DNA from: Mesaphorura yosii
Lineage: Eukaryota; Arthropoda; Collembola; Poduromorpha; Tullbergiidae
Assembly: GCA_009869945.1 (NCBI GenBank)
Contig: WIXG01000165.1
Coordinates: 103,357 to 167,356 of the forward strand
Direction: 5' to 3'
Length of the DNA stretch: 64,000 bases
Positions within the stretch are counted from its first letter, which is position 1; every line of letters begins with the position of its first letter. A program made the translations under genes and the position numbers. Positions 11,679-25,000 of this stretch are shown in pieces. Under the pieces are notes generated by a model, which was not told the origin of the DNA, made no database searches, and saw only the letters and a program-made list of their open reading frames with translations.

Positions 11679-12565
11679 TCAATAAACTACACGAGTTTTA
11701 TAATCGAATTTACCATCTATCATCTTGACATTGCTTGGAAACTTCTGTCTTGTTTCGTCCAACCACTCGCGGCATTTTTCAGGCTCTTCCTTCAAAAAGT
11801 ACGCTTTCGCCTTGAGGAGATGAGCTTTCATGCTTCCTTCGGCTAAATAAATTGCAGAGTCGCAGTCCTCAATGGCCTTGGAGTAGATTCCGATACGCAG
11901 GTACGTCAGGGCCCGATTGTTGTACAGGCAGGGGCTGTATTTGATTAAGCCGATCGCCTGTGGACATTGATTATTAAATGAAATGATCGAGGGAAATCAG
12001 CAGTCCATTCAGTGGCTGCATTGTAAGAGTTTACGTTTACCTTGTTATAATTATCCAAAGCTTCGGCCCAGTTCTGCTTCCTGAAAGCCACATTTCCAGC
12101 CTTTCGAAACTCATCAGATCGTTCCTTTCTTTCTTTCCGGTCGCGCGCACGCTCATTCGCATCCTTCTCAACCATTTTCATAAACGCAGCCTGACTCATA
12201 TCGCCTTGTTCTTCGCTGGCTGCCTTCGCATTATTGATGACTGTGCGATTGGACGTGATCTTATACGCGGCGGAAGAGCAATCACGACCATCGTCCACGT
12301 CCACCATTTTTCCATGATTTCCATCCTCTTTGTTTTGGATGAGGAGATCTGCTTTCATCATCGCCTTCACCTGCACCTTGCTGTCGTTTGAGGCCAGGCC
12401 ATGTATAATTTCACTGATCTCGTCAACTTGAAACAAGAAATTGTCGAGTTCAGGATTCGGTTCCATTACGCTGGGATTACAGGGTCCAACACTTGAAGCA
12501 AGGTCATTCGCACTCAATTGGCGTTCGGACGAGCAGCTCTCGGTACTTGCATTGGTAGTTGACAT
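11679..12565 (-). CDS. TTC12-like tetratricopeptide repeat protein, short form
   Basis: Two exons (12565-12041, then 11957-11679) give 267 residues ending at a TGA. The N-terminal ELDNFLFQVDEISEIIHGL segment and FMKMVEKDANERARDRKER followed by TPR helices (GNVAFRKQNWAEALDNYNKAIG; CLYNNRALTYLRIGIYSKAIEDC; AHLLKAKAYF) follow the order of TTC12, a dynein-arm assembly factor in vertebrates. Human TTC12 is ~700 residues with armadillo repeats after the TPRs; those are absent here. An upstream in-frame ATG at 12646 would add 27 residues, but a TATA-like element at 12668-12677 puts the transcript start close to it, favouring 12565. The frame reopens directly after the TGA and stays open to 11442. 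Confidence 0.8.
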
Positions 12566-12667
12566 TTTAATGGTTGAATTTCTTGTGAAAATTGCACAGG
12601 AGCTACTCCAGATTTGCGTGAACACGACCAGGAACCACCGCGACACGACGCACTTGACTTTTGACTA

Positions 12668-12677
12668 CTATTTATAG
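12668..12677 (-). promoter_or_regulatory. TATA box of the TTC12-like gene
   Basis: On the minus strand the sequence reads CTATAAATAG, about 100 bases upstream of the chosen start codon. A transcript start some 25-30 bases downstream would fall near 12640. Confidence 0.55.
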
Positions 12678-12699
12678 CAATTTAATTGCACGACCAATC

Positions 12700-15600
12700 A
12701 CTAGTCAACTGTCGATATCAGTTCTCTTGCTGATCACATTGCAAAAGAATTTCAGGATGGCAGACTTAATTTTAGCAAGCCTCAGGAGTGAATTTCACGG
12801 CGCATTAGGAAAATACACAAAAATTAATTAATTTAGTTGGAGCTCGACATTATTGATTTATTTGTTTACTAGCTGCTTAGAATCGGAATCACGAGAAGCC
12901 TGTCTCATGGCCAATTTCAACGTTACAAACAAGTTTACATTTATACATACAAAGAAAATAAAGCAAACCACTGTGCAGGTGTCTGGGTATTGGGAAGATT
13001 GTGATCTCCATTACACTCCAACTCGGTGGAAATCAGGAGTTTACACCCAATTGCCTAGAATTGTGCGTCAATAAAGTGTAACGATGCAATTAAATTCCTG
13101 CCAGGCGAATTTGACCTTGGCGTTGGACTTTTAAGTTCATTCATTCCAAAATTGCGTACGTTTCGTTATTCACTGCGACACGTTTACTACAATTTCGAAT
13201 CCGGTCTCCGAGACCTCGTCCGCACAGGAAATTCGACAAATTACTGCTTTTCGCTTTGGGCATTCGCATACCCTGCCCTGCCCTGTCCAGTCCAGTTCAG
13301 CCCACAATAAAGAAGGATCAAGTACATGAAACGTGATCTACGCACGATACACCACGTATTACGTGTAAAAGTGCTCAGAACCGGAAGTGAGGAAGTTATT
13401 CTGTCATTCTGTCCAGGCCATTCTTTATTTCCTGCGCGGCACGGCATAGGACATCAGTACGGCCACGGTTCGGCAAATTTTGTGTCTGCTGCTGCCGGCT
13501 TGGTCGATATTCCCGTTCTTGTCTCGTGTTCGCTAGTTCGCCTGTAATGTAATCGATTCAATTTCGCATCGCAGAAATAATGAGCTCGCTAGAATCACAA
13601 TTTGCATTATGCTGTCGCTGTCTTGTCTTTCCTTCCCAGCCGTTTGCCGTGCCGCTCCTGCCTGCCCACCCGCCTGAGGAATGAAATGAATCTCATTTCA
13701 CATTCCTCCTCGGATAATGTCGTCATTACATAAACATTGGCGTTTACATTTACATAACATTGCCATTCATTTCAATTAGCTCATCCGCTCCGCGTGCCAT
13801 GTCATTGTGGAGTATCATTGCAGATTCGTAATTCAGAAGGAATTCGCCATTCCAATTTCGTCCAACGCCAAGCCAAGCCAAGCTGAGCTCACAGCTCGCA
13901 GCTCAATTCAACAGAGTCAACCAACCGACTTATCCTAAAAGTAATCTTAAACTCAGCGCTAAAACACCGAAACGACCGCAACCAGAACGGAAACAAGCAA
14001 CGCCAGATGCTTGCAGTTTAACCACCCAAACCCAAACCCATAAAACCCAAATCACAGGCCGGAATTGTCGCCCTGCGTCCTGCTGCTTTATTGCATGGAA
14101 ATGTGAATATGGCTGAAAAATGCACACAAAAGAAACTAATCACCGCACAATGCGCGAATACGAAGAAAGGTATGCTAACGCGTGCTTGTGGCCCGTGCCG
14201 TGCACGACCAAGACAAGGCAAGGCGGCAGGGAAAATCATGATGTGAATTCTATTATTAGCCCATTTGTTACATGCGCCACGACAGGCCACGGAGTCACGA
14301 TAATCGTAATACCGGGGAGAATACACGGACGGAGATGGAAAACGGGAGAGACGAGACCGAGACGCGGGTAGCGAAAACAGGACCGATTCTTTTACATAAT
14401 GTACGCGTACACAGAAATCCCGAGATGCTGTTCCTTGCTTGCTCAGATGCTTTCTCAGATGAGATCATGCAATATTTATGCCTGCCTGCCTGCCCGCTTT
14501 CTGCTTGCTACATCGACGAGACGACACGGTATACGGGGAATCGGTTTTCGGAGATTCGGAGGCTGTGTACCGTGCTCTGCTCTGTTTTTGACTTGCTGGC
14601 TGTGCTGCGGCCCGTGCCCGACTCTTTGAGTAAACATCAACATTCCCGTGCCCGTGCGGTACCGTGCTTTTAGTAAAGATTTTCGGTCGGTGCAGTAGAA
14701 GCAGCAGTAGCAGAAGGCTTCCTTCGGCTTTTTTGTACTTAATTCTTTAATTTATTTTAATAATTTGACGACTCATCATTCGTCATCGCACTCGCACTCG
14801 TTTAATTACGTAGCAGCCAGGAAACCAATGACAGGACCTTAGATTTAAGTTGCGTGCTCATTTTCTACGTAATCTTGGATACTCCGAATTTCTTGGATGG
14901 GGCTTCTTTTCTACCTGTAAACTTTTGTACGGACAGACGGACTCCTGCCCACATCGCATCGGTTGCGGCTTGCGGTCTGAGAGCTTTTGTGTACCGAACT
15001 TGACGAATCCTCGGATATTTGCGTAAGTTAAGAATCAAGATAAGCTAATGCCATACGTAGTGAAGATTAACTTATCACCTTTGTACGCGATATTCCATTT
15101 TTAAATCATCTGATTACGCATTGAAAATGGGCGCTTACGTGTTGACGTATGAATTCGCAATGCCTTTGACGAAATCGGCCATAACACGAAGTCTGGCGAC
15201 TCTGGGCCTAGGCATTCGCAATTTTGCACATTATTCAGAAATCGAACCCTTTGATCGTGATTTTGCATTAAGAAGCAACCTTGACCTGAAATGAAATGCA
15301 TCGAATAACGTAGCTCGCAGTCTTTTAAAGGCTAAATTCCTAAACCGGCGTGACGCAAGAAGCCAAAATCTCATTCGACTAGCGACACGTTTGAAAATAC
15401 GACTACACGAAATCTAATCGGACAAATGACAACTGACACCGAGCGAAAACACGAGCAAGAAACATAATTGATGACATAATTCGATAATTCATAATCATAA
15501 TTCATTCCATTGCAAAGGACGACGATTTCATCGATGAATGATTTACGAGATACTGGCTACATGCCGTGTTGCTTGTTAGCTTTAAGCATTCCATTGTTAT

Positions 15601-16000
15601 TGCCGACAAAATGCTAAATGATTCTCTGCTATCTTTCTCTATTTTTCATGTGCTTGCTGTCGCTGGCTGTTGTAACTACACTGCTGCTGCTGCTACGTTC
15701 TCAACTGTCAACGTAAACTGACGTATTCACGAACTCCTCTGCCGCTGGGCTGGCTCGCTGACTTGCTCGCTTGCTGCCCTGCTTAATATACTTAACACTG
15801 CACTTTGCTAAACTCAAACTGGGTCCATGTCCATGCTGCTCCGTGTTTACCTGTGAAAATGATAAAAAGCAGGTGGGGAAAGAAGACTCAACTCGACTCG
15901 ACTACTTTGTAGTCGTGTAGTTAGCATTAACATTGTTATCCTCTTTATTACTATCACTATCACTATTCCCGCTACACTGCACTGAACTGAGAACAGCACG
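12700..16000. other. Gene-poor 3.3 kb upstream of the long filamin
   Basis: No ORF here looks like a conserved protein. The longest plus-strand frame (14272-14673) has a composition and context I cannot support as coding. There are many short direct repeats (CCTG and CCCTG runs near 13270 and 14480, GCCAA near 13867). The interval probably holds promoter, 5' UTR exons and enhancers of the filamin gene. Confidence 0.4.
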
Positions 16001-19000
16001 ATGGAGGGTGGTACTGCCAATGCTAATGCGAATGCAAACGCAAACGCAAACGTAAACGCAAATGCTAATAGTAGTCCCAGCCGTAGAAACTGTAGTACTA
16101 GTAATGATCAACATCTTCAGCAACATCACCGTGAGCACCGTGCATCTGTATCGGCAACCAGTAATGGAGAAGAGTCGGCGAGTCGCACAAGTGCAAGTAC
16201 GCCGGCTACCGCGAGAACCGTCACAGGCACCTTATCAGGAGCCGGAGCCCCGCATATCGTGAATGTTGATAGCAGTGGCAAGAGTACGAGCAGCACAAGC
16301 AGTGAACCACAGTACTCGTCCAGTGCCAGTGGCTCGGTGATTGTGTCAGTGAACCAGCAGCAGCCGTACCCCGGCAGCAGCAGTGGCAGTGGCCAACAGG
16401 GTTCGGGAGCGGGCCAGCAGTATCCGGCGGGTCAGATCCAGTATCAGTATCAGAACAGCACCGACCAGGACGAAGACCAGGAGCAGTTGGACGAGGAGGA
16501 CGATATGGAGGCCGAGCGGGACCTCGCCGACGACGCGCCATGGAAGAAGATCCAGCAAAATACGTTCACCCGCTGGATGAACGAGCACCTGAAGGTACGT
16601 TTATTGCAATAGTGATGATATTAAATAACACATAAAGTTGCCATTTATAGACGGTGGGCAAATCAATCAATTCATTTGAGACTGACTTATCCGATGGGCT
16701 CGCGCTCGTCACACTCATCGAAGTGCTCTCCGGCAAACAGTTGCCGAAGCACAACAAGAAACCCACCTTCCGGTCGCAGAAACTGGAGAATGTGAGCGTG
16801 GCGCTCAAGTTTCTGGAGAAGGACGAGGGCATTCGAATCGTGAATATCGGTAAGACACGCAGTAAAGCAAAGCAGCAAAATCAGTCGACATAATTAATCA
16901 ACCGTGCAATCGCGGCGGTGGCGTAATAAATGTCATTTTGACGTATTCCCTTTTAAGGGCACGAAAACGCAAACTCAAAGCAAAAGTCAAATCAGTATTA
17001 TTCGCATACCAATTCGCAAATCGCATTGCCAAAAGAGAAAGAGGATCTCAGCCCTCGATTCAAGTCCTTATATGCAATACTGCAAGCATAAGCAAATGGG
17101 CAATTATTGCAATCTCATTAGTTTGACAGTAATATTTATGACAATGACCGTAATTAGCGACTTTGCACTTTGCACGCACGCAGATGCGACGGACATTGTC
17201 GACTCGAAGCTGAAGCTCATTCTGGGTCTCGTCTGGCATCTCATCCTGCACTACTCCATTTCCATGCCCATGTGGGAGGGCGAGGAAGACTACGCACCGC
17301 CAAAAGGAACCTCCGACACCGGACCAACTCCAAAACAAAGGTTCGCACGCAGTTCTTTCGTCATTTCGCCTCGCACTCGCAAATCGCAGTGATTCATTTC
17401 AATGCCAATTCCTTTCACGTTCACGCAATTGGCATTTTCTATTCCATTTCAGCGCAAGTCGCATGCATGAGCCGAGTTCTCGTTTTTATGTCCATAAATA
17501 GTTATGATCTCACACTCAAGCTTTCAATTTTCTTTTCGCAAGTGCAACGGCACGACACGAACGACAGAGCAAGTAGAAGCTGTTTACTATTTACGACTTG
17601 CAAACTGCCAAATGCGAAATACCAATTTCGCACTTTTACACTTTTGCAGCAGTCGTGAATCTTGAGCTTATCGGCTTCTGCATAATTTGAGGCTTCGCTT
17701 CTGTGTAATTTGAAGAATGTCTTAAGCTTACGCATAACGCATGGCTTTTATTACAATCAAAGGACAGGAAGCTTAGAGTTCTATGTAAATCCTTAACTTT
17801 AACTTGACACTTACCATGCACATTGTAAAGTAAATGCAGTGTAATAAAAAGATTCTAGGCGGAGTAAGAATTATGTCATCGAGGGCATGGACACAAAATC
17901 TTTTCCAAGGCTGATGACTAATTAATTTGCTTTTACCGTCAGGTTACTGCACTGGGTTCAGAACAAGGTGCCTGAGATGCCAATAAACAATTTCACGTCG
18001 GACTGGAACGACGGGCGTGCCGTTGGCGCGTTGGTGGACGCAGTCGCCCCGGGTCTCTGTCCCGACTGGCAAGAATGGAGTCCGAAGAACGCGCTTCAAA
18101 ATGCACAGGAAGCGATGAACCTCGCGGATGATTGGCTCGACGTCCGGCAGTTGATTCGACCTGAGGAAATTACCAACCCAAAAATTGATGAATTGTCCAT
18201 CATGACGTATCTGTCGCAGTACCCGAATGCAAAGGTTAAAGATGGAGCTCCACTCAGGCCGAAGAAAGGGACGCCTAATCAAAGGTAACCATAATGATTA
18301 CGACCAAACTTTAGGCACACGTACTAATTCATGATGAAACCAACACATTTCAATCGGCGTACTCATATTTTTCAGAAAATGCAGAGCGTACGGACCCGGG
18401 CTCGATAAGGGAATTGTGAATCAGCCCAACAAGTTTACAATCGACACAAGAGGCAAGTCAAGCCAGTCAGTTAATTATGTGCATTACACGATTACACCTT
18501 CAATTTGGCTAATTTTTGCGAATAAATTGCACAGGTGCTGGAACAGGTGGCTTGGGGTTAGCGATTGAGGTAAGCTGGTATCGGTTAAATCGTTAAATCG
18601 CTCCACGAGCCCACAATATTAAATATACAATTTTACGCTTCGCAGGGACCATCCGAAGCCAAAATGACATGCAAAGATAATCTTAACGGATCGTGTACGG
18701 GTAAGTTCGAACCGCACCCACCTGAATCAATAGTAATCTTTGTGGCTGAGGATCAACAAGGCTGTGTTGAATTTTTATGCAGTTGAATACTTGCCGTCCG
18801 AAGTAGGAGACTACGATATCAGTATTAAGTTCGCAGATAAGGATATTCCTGGTTCTCCTTTTCGTGTAAGAAACAGCAACAACGCACGCACGCACTCGTT
18901 TCGTTTCATGAGACTGGCTCCAAGCTTTTGATGTTCATGATGCTTTCCTTCGATTCGATTTCAGGTTCCTGTAGTGCATTCACCAGCAAACGTGGAAAAA

Positions 19001-22000
19001 GTCCGTGTATTTGGCCCAGGACTCGACCCGAAAAACTGCAGGCAAGGTGTTCCACAGACGTTTCGTGTTGATGCAACGAAAGCTTCACGTGCGCCGTTGG
19101 GTGTGTCAATAACTGGTGAGGGTTATGACTTTTGTTTCCGGTTGCTGTGAAATTCATTACATTATCGAACTCTTGCAATGAAGGATGAAAGAACACAAAG
19201 ACAGAAATAAACGAACAACGACTCGACTCGATGCATGTTTAATGCAATGCTTACATTCTGCAGGTTTGAAGGAATCGCCCCAAGTCCGTGATAATGGAGA
19301 CGGAACATATGATGTACGGTAAGTTCGTGTAGACTGTCAGACTGTGTGCGTTTGTATTGGACAATATGGTTATTTTTACGGACGAAGTAGATCGGCGTAT
19401 ATTATTTACAATCAATAGTTGTCCTGCAAAATGTAACAAGGGACACCTGAAGTTTTGAATTCGTTTCTTCGTAAAGACTTCAGTTTTCACATTTTTGTTT
19501 CATCTCTCAAGTCTCTTCACCTTCACTCATTCATTCTTTTTCAATGCAGTTGTAAGTTAGTCTTCAGTGATCAAATGTAATTCGTACGACATTTCAATCA
19601 GTGGAACAAGTTAAGCCAGTAACATCCGAATTATCAAAATCGACAAAGTTAAACCTACTAATGGCAAATTCAGGTGTAAGTGGAAAGGGTATACCTTCTC
19701 AGGACGAACTACGAGGCTGCTGTGTCTACATGAATATGGTGCTCATAAGGGTGGAAACAAAAAGTAAGTGTATTCAATCAATTGTTATACGGCATGAGCT
19801 CGTGAGGAACGCCAACAATTTGATATTAATATTATCTTGAAACACTTGCAGGAGACTTCAAAAAAAGGCACAAAAAGTTGGAACTAGATCGGGCTTCAGA
19901 AGAAGTATTCAGATGCCCTTCAGAATCCCTATGCTATATCCTTCAGAATTCAATACAGAAGACTCATTAAGATCACACTTGAAAAGATACCATGGAGGGA
20001 TGAAGAAAGCATAAACGCTCAAATCATTTTGGCTATGAGAAAATTGTCGTTTAATTTGGAATAATGAACACGTGTATTTCAGAAATGCTTCGGCCAAGTT
20101 GAAGAATGAAGTAGAGTCATGTAACGTGCCTAGCCAGGGCGATGACAGTAGCAATACCGACTTCAATAGTTGGTGCAAACGTGATGCTGAACAAATTATT
20201 CAAGGAAGATGCGTCGCCAAGCGCGTCCCGAAGTATGTGTACGTCATTTTCACAATGGAGGACATTCCACCTGGGCATTTGTTGCAATTCTTAAAAGACA
20301 TGGACGACAAAAACGGAGAATTAGATTACTACGTTGGAGTATCAGACACACCAGACAACCATTTGTATCACCTTGATGAGAAAAACAAATCGTCCATGAT
20401 TCTGGTGAAGATCGAAGATGGATTCAATGCATACTTGGTTGACGTTGACGCATTTACAGATGGGACCACCAGCGGAAATTATACGAACGCTCGCAAGCGA
20501 GAGTCCATGCGAATGGTGAGAAATGTCCGTCCGCACTTACTCAGGATCATAATCTCTAATCAGATCTTGCAATAATTTCACACTTACTTCCTTTGTTTGA
20601 AGGTCTTCGGAAACGCAAACAAGAAGTCATTGCTGTACAACTCGACTGGTATTAAGTGGTTTGTCGAACCGGAGACTGGAATTAGGAAACGCACATTCGG
20701 AATACTTCACTAATGAGGAACACATTCAAGCTCATTTGGAAGGGCGTCGACTGAACAACGGATTATTCTGTCTGGACGCTGGCTGTCAAAAAGTTCACGG
20801 TAACAACGGTCGTTTCAACTTTCCCACCAAGCTCATGCAGATGACGGCGTCTTCAAGGTCCTCCTGAAGAAAGATTGCGAATTATCAATAGGCTCGTTTT
20901 ACTTAATCCATTGTTTTAAATTGATCTGTTGTTATCTTAATCCATTTTTGACCTTGGTCCATCGTTGTTTTTAACTGAAATCGGAATAAAAAAGTATGTT
21001 GCCAATAATACGAATATTCACATCTTTTTAGCACGAGAGTACGAAGTCTATGCCGATGAATATCATAAGTAAAGTATGGTATTTGGTACGATTCTGTAGG
21101 TATTTGCCAACAACAGAAGGAGCCAATCTTATCATTAACGTTACGTGGGACGGGAAAAACATTCCAAATACGTAAGCGTTATGCCAATTAAGTTGACACG
21201 ATGTTTCATCATTCAATGAATTATCATTGCCTTTTCACAGTCCGGTGCACCTGAAAGTGATGCCCGGAATTGAGCCGGGTAAAGTCAAGGTTAGCGGAGA
21301 CGGCGTGTCGCCGAGAGGCGTTCCAGCGTCGTTGCCGACTGAATTCCTTATCGATACAACGGAAGCCGGTTTTGGAGATTTGGAGGTCCAAGTACTCGGT
21401 CCAGACGGATATCCGCGCAAAGTAAAAGTAACTGATCATGGTGATGGAATATTTAAGGGTGAGTTAAGCAAAGAAGTAACTTCAAGTTCAATTTATCGCT
21501 TCACGGAAGTTTTTGTATGCGTTTTAGGAACTTATGTGCCTGATGACTGTGGTCGTTATAAAGTTAATATTAAGTACGGTAATCAAGATGTGCCACGCTC
21601 GCCATTTAGTGTTCAAGCTTACGCCACCGGAAGTGTAAGTGATCTTGGTTTACTACTTTACATCTACTACAATGAATCTTCGACCAAGTTTACAATGTTC
21701 TGTTCCTTTAGGCTGGCAAATGTAAAATCACAGAAGGCCGGAAACAAAACTTGCAAATCGGAGAAGAATATTGCATTACGGTCAATACGAAAAATGCCGG
21801 AAATGGAGCCGTGACGTGCCGGATACGCTCAACTAATGCAAAGTAAGCCTACGCGGTACGAACGATCATTGATTTTACGTGCAGATGAATGTTCATGTTG
21901 GATGTTGGGTTTTCATGCAACAGTAGCGATTTGGACATCGACATCGAAGACAACGGGGACGGAACCTTCAGCATTTACTATACAGTCAAAGACGCTGGGG

Positions 22001-25000
22001 AGTACACGATAAACATCAAGGTTCGTGTGCCGAAGCCAAAAACCAATTATTTCCCACCCAAACGATATGATTAATGCGAAAAGCAACCACGGTTGAAAGC
22101 TTAAAATTCAGCATGTAATTTTTTCTGTCATTGCCTTCAACAGTTTGGTGGGCAATCGGTTCCAGAAGGCTTCTACACTTTTAATGTAAGTGAAAAAATT
22201 ATTACTGGCTTTCTGTCTTCGTCTTTCTCGCATCGCATCTCATTAATTTCCTGTCGTTTCCGTTGCTGTTACTGGTTACTTCATCACAAATCGCATTTCG
22301 TCGCGCTGTGCAATGTGGATAATTCCATGCCATGCTACAAGTATTTTATTCGGGGAAATCTGCCAAAAATGCTGTTATCATTCAAAGTGAGTGTAATCCG
22401 AAGCGTGCTTCGAATGAGTCATGAGGGCAGGAAGGAAGAATGCAAAAGTGCGGAGCATTTTCTAGGATTTAACGAGATAATTGCATCATACCGCAAGCTA
22501 AGGTTAAGACAGTTGAGAAGCTGCGATTCTGTCGATTTTGATACTCAAGATGTTATTTTATTCGCATCTCGCAAGCTCAACCCAAAAACAAAAGCCCTTC
22601 TCTCGCCTTTTGCGGTCCATAAATCACCGGTTTTATTTTCAAAACCCATTTCTCGGTGACAAAGCCTGAAACGCCAAAGCAAAAATATAAAAAGTTATTC
22701 TTTTTTTTAAAATAGTTGCTCTTATACTTCGGAGCTGGCTTCGCTTTGCACTGGCGGTTAGTATTCGCTACAACTACAAGTATCGAACATGCTTGATGAA
22801 ATCTCTTCGATAGTGATAAAAGTTCGTGATCTACCACGAAAGAAATGCGTAAGAAATAATAAGCCTGACTCACTGACTAGGTTGTATAAGTATTATTACG
22901 GTTGTTGTTGATTTTAGGATTTTATGCATTTGCTCTCTGGTAGCATTTTACGACTTGTAAAATGTAAATTCTTAAATTTCACTTCTCGGGAGGAAGTGGA
23001 AATGGGGCTCGGGCTCTTAAACTTTTATTTTTAGCCAACATTTCCTTTTCATTATCGCGATCCTTCTCTTTTGCTGATTTTACATAAAATTAAGTATTCG
23101 AGTATTCCGGATTTCTTGTGTAAGTATCATCGCGTGTTTAGATTTCGGGCTCAGTCTCAAATCAGTCTTTGTAGGCACATACCAAGCGCCAAGTTGTCAT
23201 TCTTCGCTTGGCTTGGCTTTGAATTGTGATCAGTGACTCACGCTCTTGAGATTCTAATTAATCATCCTCAGAGCTCAGGTAAGATTTTGTTCAAACAAGC
23301 ATTAGCGATAGTGTTACCGAGCCCGAGCCGACAGCCGACAAGCAACAGCTTTTAATTATCCGGTGCATGTGAATTTGATTGCAAATATTTATGCAACAAA
23401 CAAACCTGCACTCAAGGTTAAGGAGTTCAAATATTTACTCCTGACTTGACTCTTCATCGCTTCCGCCGCACCGTGCGTGGATAGAAAACAGATATTGATA
23501 ATTTTGATAAGAATCTCAATCTCGGTCGGCTTTGTGAATTTAATTCTTTCTTCTTACATCTGCAGCTGAAGCTGGATCAAAGCTAGCATACGTGTTTTCG
23601 TGAACAAAATCCCAAGAATGCATGAATGCATAAATCCGTGACTAAATTACGATTTACAATGTACGAGTCATTTATTCTGCGGTCTCAGGCTGACTAGCTG
23701 ACAAATCGTCACATTATTGCCTATTGTTCAGGAAGGGTTAAAAAATCTTACACGAGGAATTGCGTGAGTGTGGGCGAGAGCGGAGAGCGACAAGGGTGTA
23801 CAGAGGACTGCAGTACAATCATAATCAGAGAAATACCTCGCTGTTATATAACCAGTGCGCGTACGCGTGCATAAAATTACGATTGCATTGCGTGAGGTAC
23901 GCTGAGACTCGAGACTCACCTGGAGGCATTGCCTCACAGCGCAAACACCGGCTCGGCCAGGCACAACCTGTAGCATCTGTTCATTTTCATACCTATTGGG
24001 GCTCCTGGCAAGTTTGTTTAGTCGTGTTGTGTAACCAAACCACTACAAACTACAAAATACCGACAAAAATGTGTAGAGCACTTGAAAAGCCATTTTTACC
24101 ATTTTTATCTTATCACGTCACCTTCGCATTCACCATTCGCGCTCGTCAACTGTAAATACCGAGAATTTACGACAGGAGGAATAGGAAATGAGTTGCAATC
24201 TCATTACATGGGCTCAGTACAGGTAAACTGTTGAGTGCCGCGTAGCCGTGTAGCACAGTTGAGTTGAGTGATTCTGTCAAATCGCTAAACGCTTAGCTCA
24301 TTAGTCATTAACTGTTGTGTCCCACAAACGTGAACAGTGAACAATTTCCATGAGGCTGTGAACGGCGAACGGTGGAACTCAGATCATACCAGCACATTCT
24401 CAAAATGACAAAACACTACGCACGTTCCATCAACTTCATTCCAAGTGACGAGCACACGGGTCCAGTTTTCCCATTCCGTCCCAACGATCACCTCAAAGGT
24501 TTCCGGTACCAGTGGCCATGGCCGCCAAAGGTGAAGTAACTGCAATCGGCAGCCGGCACCGGCATGTCCGAGACGCGACGGACGAGACGAAAATGCTTTG
24601 TGCACATGTCTATTTTGGTTCTGTATCTGTGGCTAATGATTGACGGATTACTTTTAGGCGGATTCTCACCAGAATTACGTGAAGGAAGAACGCATCGAGA
24701 GGCAAGAAATCCGAACCGTCCGAACGACGCGACACACGCAACACGAAACCACATCACTGTCCAACGGTGTCTACCGGCCAGTCGAATTACATCACATACC
24801 ATTGCCAAGCACAGACGGACACGTACAAGCCGAAATCAGAATGCCGAGCGGTCAAATTGATAAGCCAATCATCGAAGACAATCGTGATGGCACGGTGAGC
24901 ATCAAGTACGCACCCAGGGAGGAAGGACAGCACGAACTCAACATCAAGTACAACGGTAAGCACTAAATAGACTAAATACTATGCAATTAAGCACGCGTCA

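Noticed and set aside
12565-12646. Upstream in-frame ATG adding 27 residues to the TTC12-like protein
   Set aside because: It lies at or before the transcript start expected from the TATA box and has no family similarity.
14272-14673. 133-codon plus-strand frame in the long gap before filamin
   Set aside because: No recognisable motif, overlaps other frames of similar length on both strands, and sits in repeat-rich noncoding sequence.
22315-22659. 114-codon frame in the large filamin intron
   Set aside because: No splice context, no motif and Lys/Leu/Ser-rich composition expected by chance.
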